This document shows, piece after piece, positions 14,107 to 23,968 of a DNA stretch of 64,000 bases; position 1 is the stretch's first letter, and every line of letters begins with the position of its first letter. Origin of the DNA: Bifidobacterium breve. Its GTDB lineage: Bacteria > Actinomycetota > Thermoleophilia > Solirubrobacterales > Solirubrobacteraceae. The notes beneath the pieces were generated by a model. It saw nothing but the letters and a program-made list of their open reading frames with translations, was not told where the DNA came from and ran no database searches. The stretch covers positions 1 through 64,000 of the forward strand of contig CAMDBT010000006.1 of assembly GCA_945889475.1 (NCBI GenBank), read 5' to 3'. Position numbers and translations under genes: made by a program.

Positions 14107-15114
14107 ATGGAGCCCGAACCAACACCAGAGCAAGAGCCTAAGCCGCCGTCGCGGGGGATTCGCGTGCTCGTGATCGTGCTGCTAGTCCAGTTGCTACTAG
14201 CTGGCGTGCTGATCTACTTCGCGCTAGCCGGCTGGCCCTGGGTTCCAAACGCGCCTGCCAACACCGCAGCGCCGGCTGTGGCGAAGCGCTTCCTCGCCGG
14301 TCAGCCGGGGGACGGCGTGCCGACGCCGCGCGTCAACAACTTCGATCGCGCGGCCGCCTTTGCGTTATTGCGTCGCCAGGTCGAGCTCTACCGTTGGCGG
14401 CCGGCTGGCTCTGCTAGTTCTCGGCGGCTCGCGAAGGACTTAGCGAGGCGCCTGCCAGCCGGCAAGCTCGAGCCATTTACGGATGGCAAGCTGAAGCTGA
14501 ACAACGTCGTCGGCGTGATCCCAGGCCGCCTACCAGCGATCGTCGTCGGCGCTCACTATGACGTCGAAGCGAGGCCGAAGGGGTTTCTCGGCGCCAACGA
14601 CGGGGCGGCAGGGACAGCGGTGGTGGTTGAGCTTGCCCGCGCCCTCGCGGCGCGTCCGCTTGCGGACAGCCGTGAGCTTCGCTTTGTGCTCTTCGATGGC
14701 GAGGAGCAGCCCGCCGGTTCATCCGATTTCTACCGCGATGGAATGCGTGGTTCGCGAGCCTATGCGCGTCGCCACTCCAACCAGATCGCCAGCGTCGTGC
14801 TGCTCGATTACGTCGCCAACCGTGGTTTGAGGATTCCGCGAGAGCAATCCTCCGACGTCGGCCTCTGGGCGCAATTGCGGGCGGCTGCGCAAAGCTCCGG
14901 CACTGGGGCCAGCTTTCCCAGCGGCGTAGGACGAGCGGTCTACGACGACCACACGCCGTTTCTCGAGCGCGGAATCCCCGCGATTGATCTGATTGACTTC
15001 GGGTATCCGTGGCGCGACACGTTGGCCGACAATCTCACCAAAGTCGCGCCGCGGGCGCTCGACGTGACCGGCGAAACGCTCTACACGTTGCTCGATCGGC
15101 TGCGCCGCGGCTAG
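14107..15114 (+). CDS. M28-family peptidase / glutaminyl cyclase-like protein, membrane anchored
   Basis: N-terminal [10 protein letters not shown]...[19 protein letters not shown] and VLFDGEEQ metal-site motifs. Confidence 0.85.
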   Translation: MEPEPTPEQEPKPPSRGIRVLVIVLLVQLLLAGVLIYFALAGWPWVPNAPANTAAPAVAKRFLAGQPGDGVPTPRVNNFDRAAAFALLRRQVELYRWRPAGSASSRRLAKDLARRLPAGKLEPFTDGKLKLNNVVGVIPGRLPAIVVGAHYDVEARPKGFLGANDGAAGTAVVVELARALAARPLADSRELRFVLFDGEEQPAGSSDFYRDGMRGSRAYARRHSNQIASVVLLDYVANRGLRIPREQSSDVGLWAQLRAAAQSSGTGASFPSGVGRAVYDDHTPFLERGIPAIDLIDFGYPWRDTLADNLTKVAPRALDVTGETLYTLLDRLRRG

Positions 15115-15136
15115 CTCTTCGTACACTGGCGCGTTA

Positions 15137-16072
15137 GTGAACGCTCCCGAGAAGATTCTGCTTGCCGCTCCGCGCGGCTACTGCGCCGGTGTTGATCGCG
15201 CCGTTCAGTCGGTCGAGCGCGCACTCGAGGCTCACGGTGCGCCGGTCTACGTGCGCAAAGAGATCGTCCACAACAAGCATGTCGTCGAGCAGCTACGCGA
15301 CGCTGGCGCGATCTTCGTCAATGAGCTGGACGACTCGATTCCTGAAGGCGCGGTTACCGTTTTCTCTGCGCACGGCGTCGCCCCGTGGGTTCACGCCGAG
15401 GCAGCCGAACGTAAGTTGCGGACGATCGATGCCACCTGCCCGCTGGTCACCAAGGTTCATCGCGAGGCGGTCAAATTCGCTGATGACGGCTACACGATCA
15501 TTCTGATCGGCCACGATGGCCACGAAGAGGTCGAAGGAACGATGGGCGAGGCGCCCGACTCAATCGTCCTCGTTGAGACCGTCGCCGACGTTGACGCGCT
15601 CGAGGTCGAAGACCCGGAGAGGCTCGCTTTCATTTCGCAGACCACGCTCTCGGTCGATGAGACGAGCATCATCATCGACCGGCTGCGCGAGCGCTTCCCG
15701 TCAATTATCAGCCCTCGCACCGATGACATCTGTTACGCCACGACCAACCGCCAAGCGGCCGTCAAGCAGTTGGCACCGCTCTGCGAGCTGGTCTTGGTGA
15801 TCGGTTCAATGAACTCATCGAACTCCAACCGGCTCGTTGAGGTGGCTCGCGAACACGGCGCCGATTCGTACTTGATCGACAACGAAACACAGGTCCAAGA
15901 GGAGTGGCTCGATGGCGTGAGGACGCTCGGGATCACCTCCGGAGCGAGCGCTCCTGAGGAGTTGGTTCAGCGCCTCGTTGAGCTTTTCCGCGAAGCGGGC
16001 ACGACCGACGTTGAAGAGTTCACGGTCGTCGAGGAAGACGTCCGTTTCATGCTTCCGAAGGCGATCCGCTAG
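15137..16072 (+). CDS. ispH: 4-hydroxy-3-methylbut-2-enyl diphosphate reductase
   Basis: [48 protein letters not shown] start. Confidence 0.97.
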   Translation: MNAPEKILLAAPRGYCAGVDRAVQSVERALEAHGAPVYVRKEIVHNKHVVEQLRDAGAIFVNELDDSIPEGAVTVFSAHGVAPWVHAEAAERKLRTIDATCPLVTKVHREAVKFADDGYTIILIGHDGHEEVEGTMGEAPDSIVLVETVADVDALEVEDPERLAFISQTTLSVDETSIIIDRLRERFPSIISPRTDDICYATTNRQAAVKQLAPLCELVLVIGSMNSSNSNRLVEVAREHGADSYLIDNETQVQEEWLDGVRTLGITSGASAPEELVQRLVELFREAGTTDVEEFTVVEEDVRFMLPKAIR

Positions 16073-16092
16073 GCGACAGCAGCAAGCGACAG

Positions 16093-17229
16093 TTAGCCTT
16101 CGCCAAGCCACGCTCGCAGCTCGTCGTTGTGTTCACCGAGCTGCGGTGGCCGAAGTACCGGGTTGGCAGGGGTGCGACTGAGATGGAGCGGCGAGCGCGT
16201 TGACCGAACGCCGTCGAGCTCGACGATCGGCTCGAGACCGAGCTCCTCGGCGAACGTGTAGGCCTGCGCAATGTCGTTGACCGGGCCGGCAGGCACGCCG
16301 GCGGCGATCAGCCGCCGCGACCACCCCTGAGCGCTGTCCTGCGCGAGGAGCTCGGTCAGCAGGCGGGTCAGCTCTTCGACCTGCTCGACGCGGGCAGCGT
16401 TGGTCAGGAAGCGCTCGTCCTGCGCCAGTTCGGGCCGTCCGAGCTCTTCACAGCAGCGAGCGAAGATTGCGTCGTTGCCGACAGCCAAGGCCAGATCACC
16501 ATCGGCCGTCGGGAAGGTCTGGTAGGGCGCAATTGCGGAGTGAGCATTGCCGGTTCGCGTCGGCAGCTCCCCGGCGTTGAGGTACGCCGAGCCGAGGTGG
16601 AGCAGCATCACGAAGGCGCTTTCGATCAAATTCACTTCAACCTTCTGGCCTTCGCCGCTGCGCTCGCGCTCCTGCAGGGCTGCGAGCGTGCCGATCGCCG
16701 CGTAAAGCCCGGTCGTCATGTCGGCGATTGCCGTGCCCGGGCGCATCGCATCGCCGTCCGGCTCTCCGGTTACCGACATATACCCGGACATCGCCTCGAC
16801 GAGCAGGTCGTAGCCGGGTAGCTCGCGCGCCGCCTGGCCATGGCCGAAGGCGCTGATCGAGGTGTAGATCGCGCGCCGGTTGATCTGGTGAACCTGCTCC
16901 CAACCGAGCTCGTGGCGTTCCATCGTTCCGGGGCGGAAAGATTCGATCACGACGTCGGCGCGGCGACAGAGCTCGGTCGCAAGCTTGTTGTCCTGCTCGT
17001 CGCGTAGATCGAGCGTGAGCGATCGTTTGCCGCGGTTGAGGCCGAGGTAGTAGGTCGATCCTTGCTCGGTGAATGGCGGCCCCCACTGGCGCGTATCGTC
17101 ACCACTGCCGGGTCTTTCAACCTTGATCACTTCGGCACCGAGATCGGCGAGCGTCTGCGCGCATAACGGTCCAGCCAGAACGCGGCTGAAATCGGCGACG
17201 AGAATGCCCTCTAGTGCGCGACCGCTCAT
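16093..17229 (-). CDS. CaiB/BaiF family CoA-transferase
   Basis: LEGILVADFSRVLAGPLCAQTLADLGAEVIKVERPGSGDDTR. Confidence 0.95.
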   Translation of the reverse strand: MSGRALEGILVADFSRVLAGPLCAQTLADLGAEVIKVERPGSGDDTRQWGPPFTEQGSTYYLGLNRGKRSLTLDLRDEQDNKLATELCRRADVVIESFRPGTMERHELGWEQVHQINRRAIYTSISAFGHGQAARELPGYDLLVEAMSGYMSVTGEPDGDAMRPGTAIADMTTGLYAAIGTLAALQERERSGEGQKVEVNLIESAFVMLLHLGSAYLNAGELPTRTGNAHSAIAPYQTFPTADGDLALAVGNDAIFARCCEELGRPELAQDERFLTNAARVEQVEELTRLLTELLAQDSAQGWSRRLIAAGVPAGPVNDIAQAYTFAEELGLEPIVELDGVRSTRSPLHLSRTPANPVLRPPQLGEHNDELRAWLGEG

Positions 17230-17254
17230 CGCCGGTCAGGATACCCTGCGCGGC

Positions 17255-18361
17255 GTGCAAACGCTCGTAATCTCCGACACCCACATCGGCTCGCGGCGCC
17301 CGGTCGACATCCTCCGTCGCCCCGAGCCGCTCGGCGCGCTCTGCGAAGCGTTGGCCGACATCGACAGGCTCGTCCTGCTCGGTGACGTGGTCGAGTTACG
17401 CCACGGCCGGCTCTATCACGCGCTCGGCGCGGCGCGGCCGATCATCGAAGCGATCGGCGCCGCGTTGCCTAAAGGCTCTGAGGTTGTGATCGTCGCCGGA
17501 AACCACGATTCGGCGCTCGTCGCGCCGTGGCTCTCGCGTCGCGCTGCACTCGAGGAGCCGCCGCCGCTAGGGCTTGAGACATTGACTACCGCCGACGCAT
17601 CGCCGGCCACCGAGGCAATCGCAGGCTGGCTTGGAAAGCGGGTCGACTGTTCGGTCGCTTACCCCGGGCTTTGGCTACGCGACGATCTCTGGGCGACGCA
17701 CGGCCACTACCTCGACCGGCTGATCACAATTCCAACCTTCGAGCGGATCGCGGCTGGGGCGATGGCGCGGATCGTCGGCAAGCTGCCAGACGCGCCGGGA
17801 AGCGCAATGGCGGAGGATTTTGAAGCCGCGCTGTCGCCCGTCTACGCTTGGCTTGAGCAGGTCGCCAATGGGCGCGCCGGCGGTGGCCGCTGGGCCACCA
17901 GCGCGGCAACGGCGAAGGTCTGGGCGCAGCTCTCGGGCGACGGCCGCGCGCCGCTGCGCGGCAAGGCGATGGCCGCGCTGCTGCCAGTTGGGATTGCCGC
18001 CATCAACCTTGCCGGCCTTGGGCCGGTCAGCTCAAAACTTTCGAGCGACGATCTACGGAGCGCCGGTCTCGACGCGATGGCGGGGGTCGTAGCGCTGCTT
18101 GGTGTCGAAGCGCAGTACGTGATCTTCGGCCACACCCACTGCGCCGGGCCTCTCCCGTGGATGGATCCAGCACAGTGGCGGCTGCCGAATGGAGGCCAGA
18201 TGATCAACAGCGGCTGCTGGACCGACGAGCCGCGGATCAACAGCACCGACCGGCGCAGCCCCTACCGACCTGGCCGGGGCGTGCTGGTGACCGACTCAGG
18301 GCCACCGCAGCAGCTGCTGATCGCCGACGAACTCGGCCAGCGACCGGCGAGCGGCTTCTAG
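17255..18361 (+). CDS. Metallophosphoesterase
   Basis: ISDTHIGSRRP, LLGDVVEL, VAGNHDSALV, FGHTHCAGPLPW. GTG start at 17255 preferred over the track start. Confidence 0.87.
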   Translation: MQTLVISDTHIGSRRPVDILRRPEPLGALCEALADIDRLVLLGDVVELRHGRLYHALGAARPIIEAIGAALPKGSEVVIVAGNHDSALVAPWLSRRAALEEPPPLGLETLTTADASPATEAIAGWLGKRVDCSVAYPGLWLRDDLWATHGHYLDRLITIPTFERIAAGAMARIVGKLPDAPGSAMAEDFEAALSPVYAWLEQVANGRAGGGRWATSAATAKVWAQLSGDGRAPLRGKAMAALLPVGIAAINLAGLGPVSSKLSSDDLRSAGLDAMAGVVALLGVEAQYVIFGHTHCAGPLPWMDPAQWRLPNGGQMINSGCWTDEPRINSTDRRSPYRPGRGVLVTDSGPPQQLLIADELGQRPASGF

Positions 18362-19134
18362 GCCGATCGCGCCGCGAGCCCGGCGCTAAAGCAGGTCGCG
18401 TGGACCGTCAGCGTTGGCTCGGCGCTCAGCTCAAGTACCCCGTCGCGGTGGCGGTTGTGGTCGATCAGTAGGTGCGCTCCGGCTGCGTCGATCTCACGCC
18501 GTTCACCGTTCACGGTCAAGTATCCGCGGCCCTCGGTGACGACCCAGACTTGGCCGGCGCCGTAGCTACCGCAGTAGGCACCGGGCTGATCGGCGGTCGG
18601 GACTACGAGTTCAGCGTCCATTCCGTCGCTTGGATCGAGCAGCTCGCCCAGCGGCTCGTTGATTCCAAGCAGCTCCTGAATTACCGCTTCGGTCTCCTGG
18701 TAGCCGCCTTCGCCGTAGTGAACGTCGGTCAGCATCAGGTCGGGGCCGAAGAGGTAGCGCGCAGGCCAGCCAGGGTTCTCGAAGGCGCGCCAGTATTCGA
18801 ACTGAGGGTCGAGCAAGACGGCCTGTTCAATCTTCAGCCGTTCAACGGCGGCTTCGACCAGCTCGCGCGCGTGGGAAGGCGGGAAGCCTGGGGCGTGGAC
18901 GGAGACGATTCTTAGCCCGGCCGGCTCGTAGCGCCTCTGCCATTGCCGCGTATAGCGCATCGCACGCAGCGAGCTGGGGCGGCAGAAGTCCCAGAACTCG
19001 ATCAGAACCGGCCGCGGCGCCTGCTGCTCGATCTTCAGCGTCGCAACGTTGATCCAGTCTCCATCCTTGGGGAACGACGGAGCGACGATGGTGTCGGTCT
19101 GCGGGCGCATGAGCTCGCTCGCTGACGCTAGCAT
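18358..19134 (-). CDS. Thioredoxin-fold (TlpA/DipZ C-terminal-like) protein with degenerate active site
   Basis: VLIEFWDFCRPSSLRAMRYTRQWQRRYEPAGLRIVSVHAP resembles a TlpA-like fold; only one Cys in the CxxC position. Confidence 0.7.
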   Translation of the reverse strand: MLASASELMRPQTDTIVAPSFPKDGDWINVATLKIEQQAPRPVLIEFWDFCRPSSLRAMRYTRQWQRRYEPAGLRIVSVHAPGFPPSHARELVEAAVERLKIEQAVLLDPQFEYWRAFENPGWPARYLFGPDLMLTDVHYGEGGYQETEAVIQELLGINEPLGELLDPSDGMDAELVVPTADQPGAYCGSYGAGQVWVVTEGRGYLTVNGERREIDAAGAHLLIDHNRHRDGVLELSAEPTLTVHATCFSAGLAARSA

Positions 19135-19168
19135 CGCCGAACAGAGTGCGTCGGCGAAACCAAAGTCA

Positions 19169-19714
19169 ATGCTGATCGGTAACCCACCCGTCGAGCTACC
19201 AGAGCCGCCGCTGACGAGTGGTTCGCTGGCGCTGCGCGAGTGGGCAGAGGGCGACGTTCGGACCCTCGTCGAGGGCTGCGGCGATCCGCTAACGGCGCGC
19301 TACACCTCGGTCCCGATTCCCTACACGCCGGAGGACGCGCGCCGCTTCATCAGCTTCGGCCGCTCACCGACGGCCTTGCCTCTGGCGGTCGTCAGCGGAG
19401 ATGATCTAGCGCAGGTGCTTGGAGGAGTCGGCCTGCACGCCGTTTCGTTGACCCGCCGGCGCGCTGAGATCGGTTACTGGACGGCGCCGTGGGCGCGCGG
19501 CGGGGGAGTAGCGCAGGAGGCTCTCGAGCTGCTCTCAACCTGGGCGCTCGGACCGCTCGGCCTGCAGCGGCTCGATCTCTACGCCGAACCGGAGAACGAC
19601 GGTTCACAGCGCGTCGCGGAGCGGGCCGGATACAAGCGCGGGGCGCTCGTCCGCTCTGGAATAGCGCTGCGCGGGCGCCGTTACGACGTGATCCGTTTCA
19701 CACTGCTGCGCTAG
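19169..19714 (+). CDS. GNAT family N-acetyltransferase (RimJ/RimL-like)
   Basis: LALREWAEGDVRTL... EIGYWTAPWARGGGVAQEAL... RLDLYAEPENDGSQRVAERAGYKRGALV. Confidence 0.88.
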   Translation: MLIGNPPVELPEPPLTSGSLALREWAEGDVRTLVEGCGDPLTARYTSVPIPYTPEDARRFISFGRSPTALPLAVVSGDDLAQVLGGVGLHAVSLTRRRAEIGYWTAPWARGGGVAQEALELLSTWALGPLGLQRLDLYAEPENDGSQRVAERAGYKRGALVRSGIALRGRRYDVIRFTLLR

Positions 19715-19804
19715 CGCCGCGCGAGCTGGCAATCGAACCGGCGCAACTTATTGCCGAGAACTGGTATCTATAGATAGACCAACCAGCAGAAAGCAGGAGG
19801 AGAG

Positions 19805-20638
19805 ATGAAAAAGTCACTACTGATCGCCGCAGTTACCGCGCTTGCGGTAACCGTGCCAGCCGCCTCGGCCTTTGCCACGCCGGCTGAGTTCCAGCGCTTC
19901 GACGCGTCTGTGGTCGGCAAGGCCGGCACCGATAAGAAGCCGAAGGCTGTGCGACTGAACATTCACCCGTTCCATGAGTACGGGGTCAAAGGTGGGCCAA
20001 CGAATACCGGCGGTCAGAACACTGGCGCCACGATGGAGGTTCCATTCTCAACCGTCTTCGCCAACGTCTTCACCGACAAGGCGATCAGTTACAACCTTGG
20101 ATCCTTCCCTTCCTGCAAGTTGCAGACGGCGCTTGATAATCCGGACGCATGTCCGGCAGGATCGCGCGTTGACGTCCCTTCGACCGCTAGCGGCCTGGTG
20201 CGAACCAAGGGTGCGCTGCCGGGGATCTACACGCTCGCCGTCGTGCTTGACATCAAGACCTTCATCTTGAGCAAGGATTCGCTTGCGCTGCGCATCGTGA
20301 CCCCGCTGACGACGGCGGTGATCATCGGCAAGATCGGCAAGGCGACCGGATCGGCAAAGACGAAGTACGGCCATCGGATCCGTTTCACAATCCCGGACGG
20401 GCTGATCGCGCCGACCGACGGCCTGGTCTCCCAGCTGGTTGATTTCAACTCCGGCATCAAGGCCGCCACGTCGAAGGGTAAGCCGCTGGTCGGTCTTGGC
20501 AAGTGCCCGAAGAGCAAGAAGCTCAACTTCGGCTACAACGGCGAGTACACGATCAACACGACCAAGAACCCAGATCAGAAGAGCTGGAAGATCGGTCAGA
20601 TTGGACCGCGGATCGACAAGTCGGTTCGTTGCAAGTAG
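19805..20638 (+). CDS. Secreted protein of unknown function, tandem paralog A
   Basis: Signal peptide MKKSLLIAAVTALAVTVPAASAFA; preceded by AGGAGGAGAG; strongly similar to the next ORF (HPFHEYG.KGGPTN.G.QN.GATMEVPFSTVF). Confidence 0.85.
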   Translation: MKKSLLIAAVTALAVTVPAASAFATPAEFQRFDASVVGKAGTDKKPKAVRLNIHPFHEYGVKGGPTNTGGQNTGATMEVPFSTVFANVFTDKAISYNLGSFPSCKLQTALDNPDACPAGSRVDVPSTASGLVRTKGALPGIYTLAVVLDIKTFILSKDSLALRIVTPLTTAVIIGKIGKATGSAKTKYGHRIRFTIPDGLIAPTDGLVSQLVDFNSGIKAATSKGKPLVGLGKCPKSKKLNFGYNGEYTINTTKNPDQKSWKIGQIGPRIDKSVRCK

Positions 20639-20681
20639 TCAGCTAGCGCCCTGAGGGCGCACGCGCACACTTGCTGCTGTT

Positions 20682-20709
20682 ACGGGGCGGGCCTGATGGC
20701 CCGCCCCGT
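20682..20709 (+). terminator. Hairpin downstream of paralog A
   Basis: ACGGGGCGGGCC-TGAT-GGCCCGCCCCGT, perfect 12-bp stem; no following T tract. Confidence 0.65.
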
Positions 20710-20811
20710 CTCGTTGCGGGCCGCACCCTCGCCGGCTGTAACCGGCGCGTCGGAGGGTCATAACGTGGTATTGATTCGGTCAGGTTTTCGATCAAACGGA
20801 GTAGGAGAGAG

Positions 20812-21672
20812 ATGAAGAAGCTAATTGTGCTCACTGTGGTTACGGCGCTGGCGGTAGTTCTGCCCGCCGGCTCGGCCTTGGCATCGCCGCAGCAGTTCCA
20901 GCGCTTCGCGGCCGGAGTAGTTGGCAAGGCTGGCACCAACAAGAAGCCAAGGGCTATTGCGCTCCATATTCACCCCTTCCACGAGTACGGGATCAAGGGC
21001 GGCCCAACCAATATCGGCAATCAGAACAGCGGCGCCACGATGGAGGTTCCATTCTCAACTGTCTTCTCCAACGTCTACCTCGACAAGGCGCTGGTTTTCA
21101 ACACCAACAGCTTCCCGGGCTGCGACCTGCAGACGATCCTTGATGATCCTGCGAGCTGCAACCCGGATTCACGGGTCGACATCCCTTCGACCGCCAGCGG
21201 CTTGGTGCGAACCAAGGGCGCCCTTCCGGGGATCTACACCCTGTTCACCACGCTTGACGTTAAGACGTTCGTGATGAACGCCCGCAGCAAGGGCGGAGCG
21301 AGGGTCAAGGACACGCTCGCGCTACGCGTCGTGACCCCGCTTACGACGGCAGTGATCGAAGGCAAGCTGATCAACGCGACCGGCTCGGCCAAGAAGTTCT
21401 ATGGCAAGGTGATGCGTTTCACGATTCCCGAAGGGCTGATCATGCCGACGCCGGGGCTCGTGTCGCAGCTGGTCGATTTCAACTCCGGGATCAAGTCCGC
21501 CTACCACAAGGGCAAGCCGGGGATCGGCCTGAAGGCCTGCCCGAAGAGCAAGAGGCTCCACTTCGGCTACAACGGCGAGTACACGATCAACACGACCAAG
21601 AAGGCAGATCAGAAGAGCTGGAAGATCGATCAGATTGGAAAGCGGATCGACAAGACGGTTCCCTGCAAGTAG
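20812..21672 (+). CDS. Secreted protein of unknown function, tandem paralog B
   Basis: Signal peptide MKKLIVLTVVTALAVVLPAGSALA; paralog of 19805-20638 along its length; ends YNGEYTINTTK..DQKSWKI.QIG.RIDK.V.CK. Confidence 0.85.
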   Translation: MKKLIVLTVVTALAVVLPAGSALASPQQFQRFAAGVVGKAGTNKKPRAIALHIHPFHEYGIKGGPTNIGNQNSGATMEVPFSTVFSNVYLDKALVFNTNSFPGCDLQTILDDPASCNPDSRVDIPSTASGLVRTKGALPGIYTLFTTLDVKTFVMNARSKGGARVKDTLALRVVTPLTTAVIEGKLINATGSAKKFYGKVMRFTIPEGLIMPTPGLVSQLVDFNSGIKSAYHKGKPGIGLKACPKSKRLHFGYNGEYTINTTKKADQKSWKIDQIGKRIDKTVPCK

Positions 21673-21708
21673 CTTCGGGGTCCCGCGCCTAGGCGCGGCA
21701 TTCGGCTG

Positions 21709-21736
21709 ACGGGGCGGGCCTTGGCGCTCGCCCCGT
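21709..21736 (+). terminator. Hairpin downstream of paralog B, similar to that after A
   Basis: ACGGGGCGGGC / GCTCGCCCCGT, 11-bp stem with one G-U pair. Confidence 0.55.
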
Positions 21737-21749
21737 ATCGTTGGGGGCG

Positions 21750-23168
21750 ATGGCGCACCTTCTCAAAGCGGGCCTGCCGGCCGCAGTCGCTTTGCTCGCA
21801 TTACCGGCAACCGCTTCGGCTCACGGTGTCGGCGAACGAGCCGATCTGCCGATCCCGCTCTGGCTGTTCGCCTGGGCAGCGGTGTTCGTGCTCGTCGCCT
21901 CGTTTGTGGCCTTCGCGGTACTTTGGCCCAAGCCGTCCTTGGCCAATCGAAGCTCGCGGCTGCTGGGGAGGGCGCCGCTGGCGCTGGAGGTCTTGGCTGG
22001 CGCGTTCGGCGTCTTCGGCTTCGCGTTGATCGTCTATGTCGGGCTGGAGGGCAGTCAGACGGCGACGGCGAACCTTGCGCCAACGGCGATCTTCGTCCTC
22101 GTCTGGGTTGGGATTCCGTTCGCTTCGGTCTTGTTCGGCGACCTCTTCGCAGTGATCAGCCCTTGGCGCGCAATCGGCCGCGCCGTCGGTTGGGCGGCGG
22201 CGCGCGTCGGCGGCGGACTGCCGGCCCCGATCGCATATCCCGATCGGCTTGGGCGCTGGCCGGCGGCGCTGATGATTCTCTGCTTTGCTTGGATTGAGCT
22301 GGCCTGGAGCGGCCGCGAGGAGCCAAACTCTTTGGCGATCGTCGCGCTGATCTACACCGCCGTGATGCTGATCGGGATGAGCTGCTTCGGCGCCGATAAG
22401 TGGTGCCGCAACGCCGACGGTTTCGGCGTCGCGTTCAGCCTCTTCGCGTTGCTCGCCCCGCTCGACTGGAAGGAGCGCCGCTGCCGGCTGCGTGCCCCGC
22501 TCGTCGGGGCACTACAGATGCCGCAGGTCGCTGGCTCGGTTGCAGTGGTCTGCGTGCTGATCGGGAGCACCAGCTTCGATGGCTTCTCGCAGGGCACCGT
22601 CTGGAACGGCGCCAGCGGCGTCGCGCAGCAGCTCAGCGACCTGCTGGTCGCGCTTGGTCTCAGTGCTGGGGCGGCGGTTGAGATCGCACACACGCTCGGG
22701 TTGCTGCTGATCGTCGCTGTAGTGGCTGCTCTCTACCGCCTCGCCGTCGTCGCAATGAGCCGCACCGGCGGCGGCAGGCCGCCGACCGCGGAGCTGGCTC
22801 GCAGCTTTGCCCACACGCTGATCCCGATCGCGCTCGCCTACGTCGTCGCGCATTACTTATCGCTGTTCGTGTTCCAAGGCCAAGCGACACTCTTCCTTAT
22901 CTCCGATCCGCTCGGTGACGGCTCCGACATCTTCGGTACTTCGCAGTCGGCGGTTGATTACTCGGTCTTGAGCGCGAATGCGATCTGGTACGCGCAGGTC
23001 GCTGCGCTCCTGGTCGGCCACGTCGCGGCGCTGGCGCTGGCGCATGACAAGGCGATGGCGACCTGGGCCAGCCAGCGCGTGGCGATCCGTTCGCAGTATT
23101 GGATGCTGCTCGTGATGGTGGCCTTCACCTGCATCGGCCTCTGGTTCCTCTCAGCGGGCGCCGCGTGA
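21750..23168 (+). CDS. Polytopic membrane protein of unknown function
   Basis: Many TM helices; N-terminal SAHGVGERADLPIPLWLFAWAAV. Related proteins may be labelled 'fenitrothion hydrolase' in databases, from memory and unverified. Confidence 0.8.
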   Translation: MAHLLKAGLPAAVALLALPATASAHGVGERADLPIPLWLFAWAAVFVLVASFVAFAVLWPKPSLANRSSRLLGRAPLALEVLAGAFGVFGFALIVYVGLEGSQTATANLAPTAIFVLVWVGIPFASVLFGDLFAVISPWRAIGRAVGWAAARVGGGLPAPIAYPDRLGRWPAALMILCFAWIELAWSGREEPNSLAIVALIYTAVMLIGMSCFGADKWCRNADGFGVAFSLFALLAPLDWKERRCRLRAPLVGALQMPQVAGSVAVVCVLIGSTSFDGFSQGTVWNGASGVAQQLSDLLVALGLSAGAAVEIAHTLGLLLIVAVVAALYRLAVVAMSRTGGGRPPTAELARSFAHTLIPIALAYVVAHYLSLFVFQGQATLFLISDPLGDGSDIFGTSQSAVDYSVLSANAIWYAQVAALLVGHVAALALAHDKAMATWASQRVAIRSQYWMLLVMVAFTCIGLWFLSAGAA

Positions 23169-23338
23169 GCTTCCCGCTCGCCCACGTAGCGCACTGGTAC
23201 CACGCGCTCTTGTACCTCGCGCCGATTCTGTTGATCGGCCTAGGGCTCTGGTGGAGCAGTCGGCGTGAGCGAGCGGCCGAGCGCGCGGCCGAGCGCGAGC
23301 GAGCGGCCGAGCAGCCGCCCCGAGAGTCTCGGCGCTAA
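23165..23338 (+). CDS. Small single-TM protein (57 aa)
   Basis: GTG start overlapping the previous stop (GTGA); VSFPLAHVAHWYHALLYLAPILLIGLGLWWSSRRERAAERAAERERAAEQ. Confidence 0.65.
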   Translation: MSFPLAHVAHWYHALLYLAPILLIGLGLWWSSRRERAAERAAERERAAEQPPRESRR

Positions 23339-23341
23339 GCC

Positions 23342-23968
23342 CTACTGAGCTGCGCTCTGGGAGGCCGCTTCGCGCTGCAGCGCCAGCACGTCGTGGGCGA
23401 TCGCCTCGGGCGTCAGTTCGCTTAGCGGGAACCCAATTCGCTGGCGACCGGCAGCGTCGAGCAGCACTACCGCGGCCGAGTGTTCGCGGTCCTTCTGCTG
23501 CGGTTGGACGCCAAATTCACGCCAGACGGGCTGCAGTTTCTGTTCGCTGCCGAGCAGAAACTGAAGACGGCCACCAAGCCTCTGCGCCGAGAGGAACCGT
23601 TGGGCGCTAGCAGCGGTGTCACCGGCGGGGTCGACGCTGATCGCGACAGCCGGGATCTCGCTGCCGATGCGGTCAAGCGCACCACGGATCTGCTGAGCAA
23701 TCGTCGGGCAGTCGTTCTGACAGGTCGAATAGATGAATGCCACGATCGCCGGTTGCCCGCGCAGTGCGGAGGCTCTAATCAGCTCGCCGTCTTGATTTTG
23801 CAGAGCGAACCGAACCGGCGGCGACTCAGGGCGGACCGCGCCGGCAAAGCGCGTCGCTGGCGCGCGCGAGCTGTTGGCGTTCGGGTCGCTCAGTAGCAGG
23901 AAGACGAGGATCCCGAGCAGCACGATCGTGGCACCGGCCATCAATGTCAGCCGCAGGCGAGGGTTCAT
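23342..23968 (-). CDS. SCO1/SenC family protein
   Basis: N-terminal TM; FIYSTCQNDCPTIAQQI (CxxxC copper site), VAISVDPAGDT. Confidence 0.9.
   Translation of the reverse strand: MNPRLRLTLMAGATIVLLGILVFLLLSDPNANSSRAPATRFAGAVRPESPPVRFALQNQDGELIRASALRGQPAIVAFIYSTCQNDCPTIAQQIRGALDRIGSEIPAVAISVDPAGDTAASAQRFLSAQRLGGRLQFLLGSEQKLQPVWREFGVQPQQKDREHSAAVVLLDAAGRQRIGFPLSELTPEAIAHDVLALQREAASQSAAQ

Noticed and set aside
18358-18361. Palindromic CTAG shared by two convergent stop codons
   Set aside because: Simple consequence of tightly convergent genes; no further structure.
20646-20660. Second small hairpin GCGCCC-TGA-GGGCGC after paralog A
   Set aside because: Short stem and not repeated after paralog B; kept only the larger shared hairpin.
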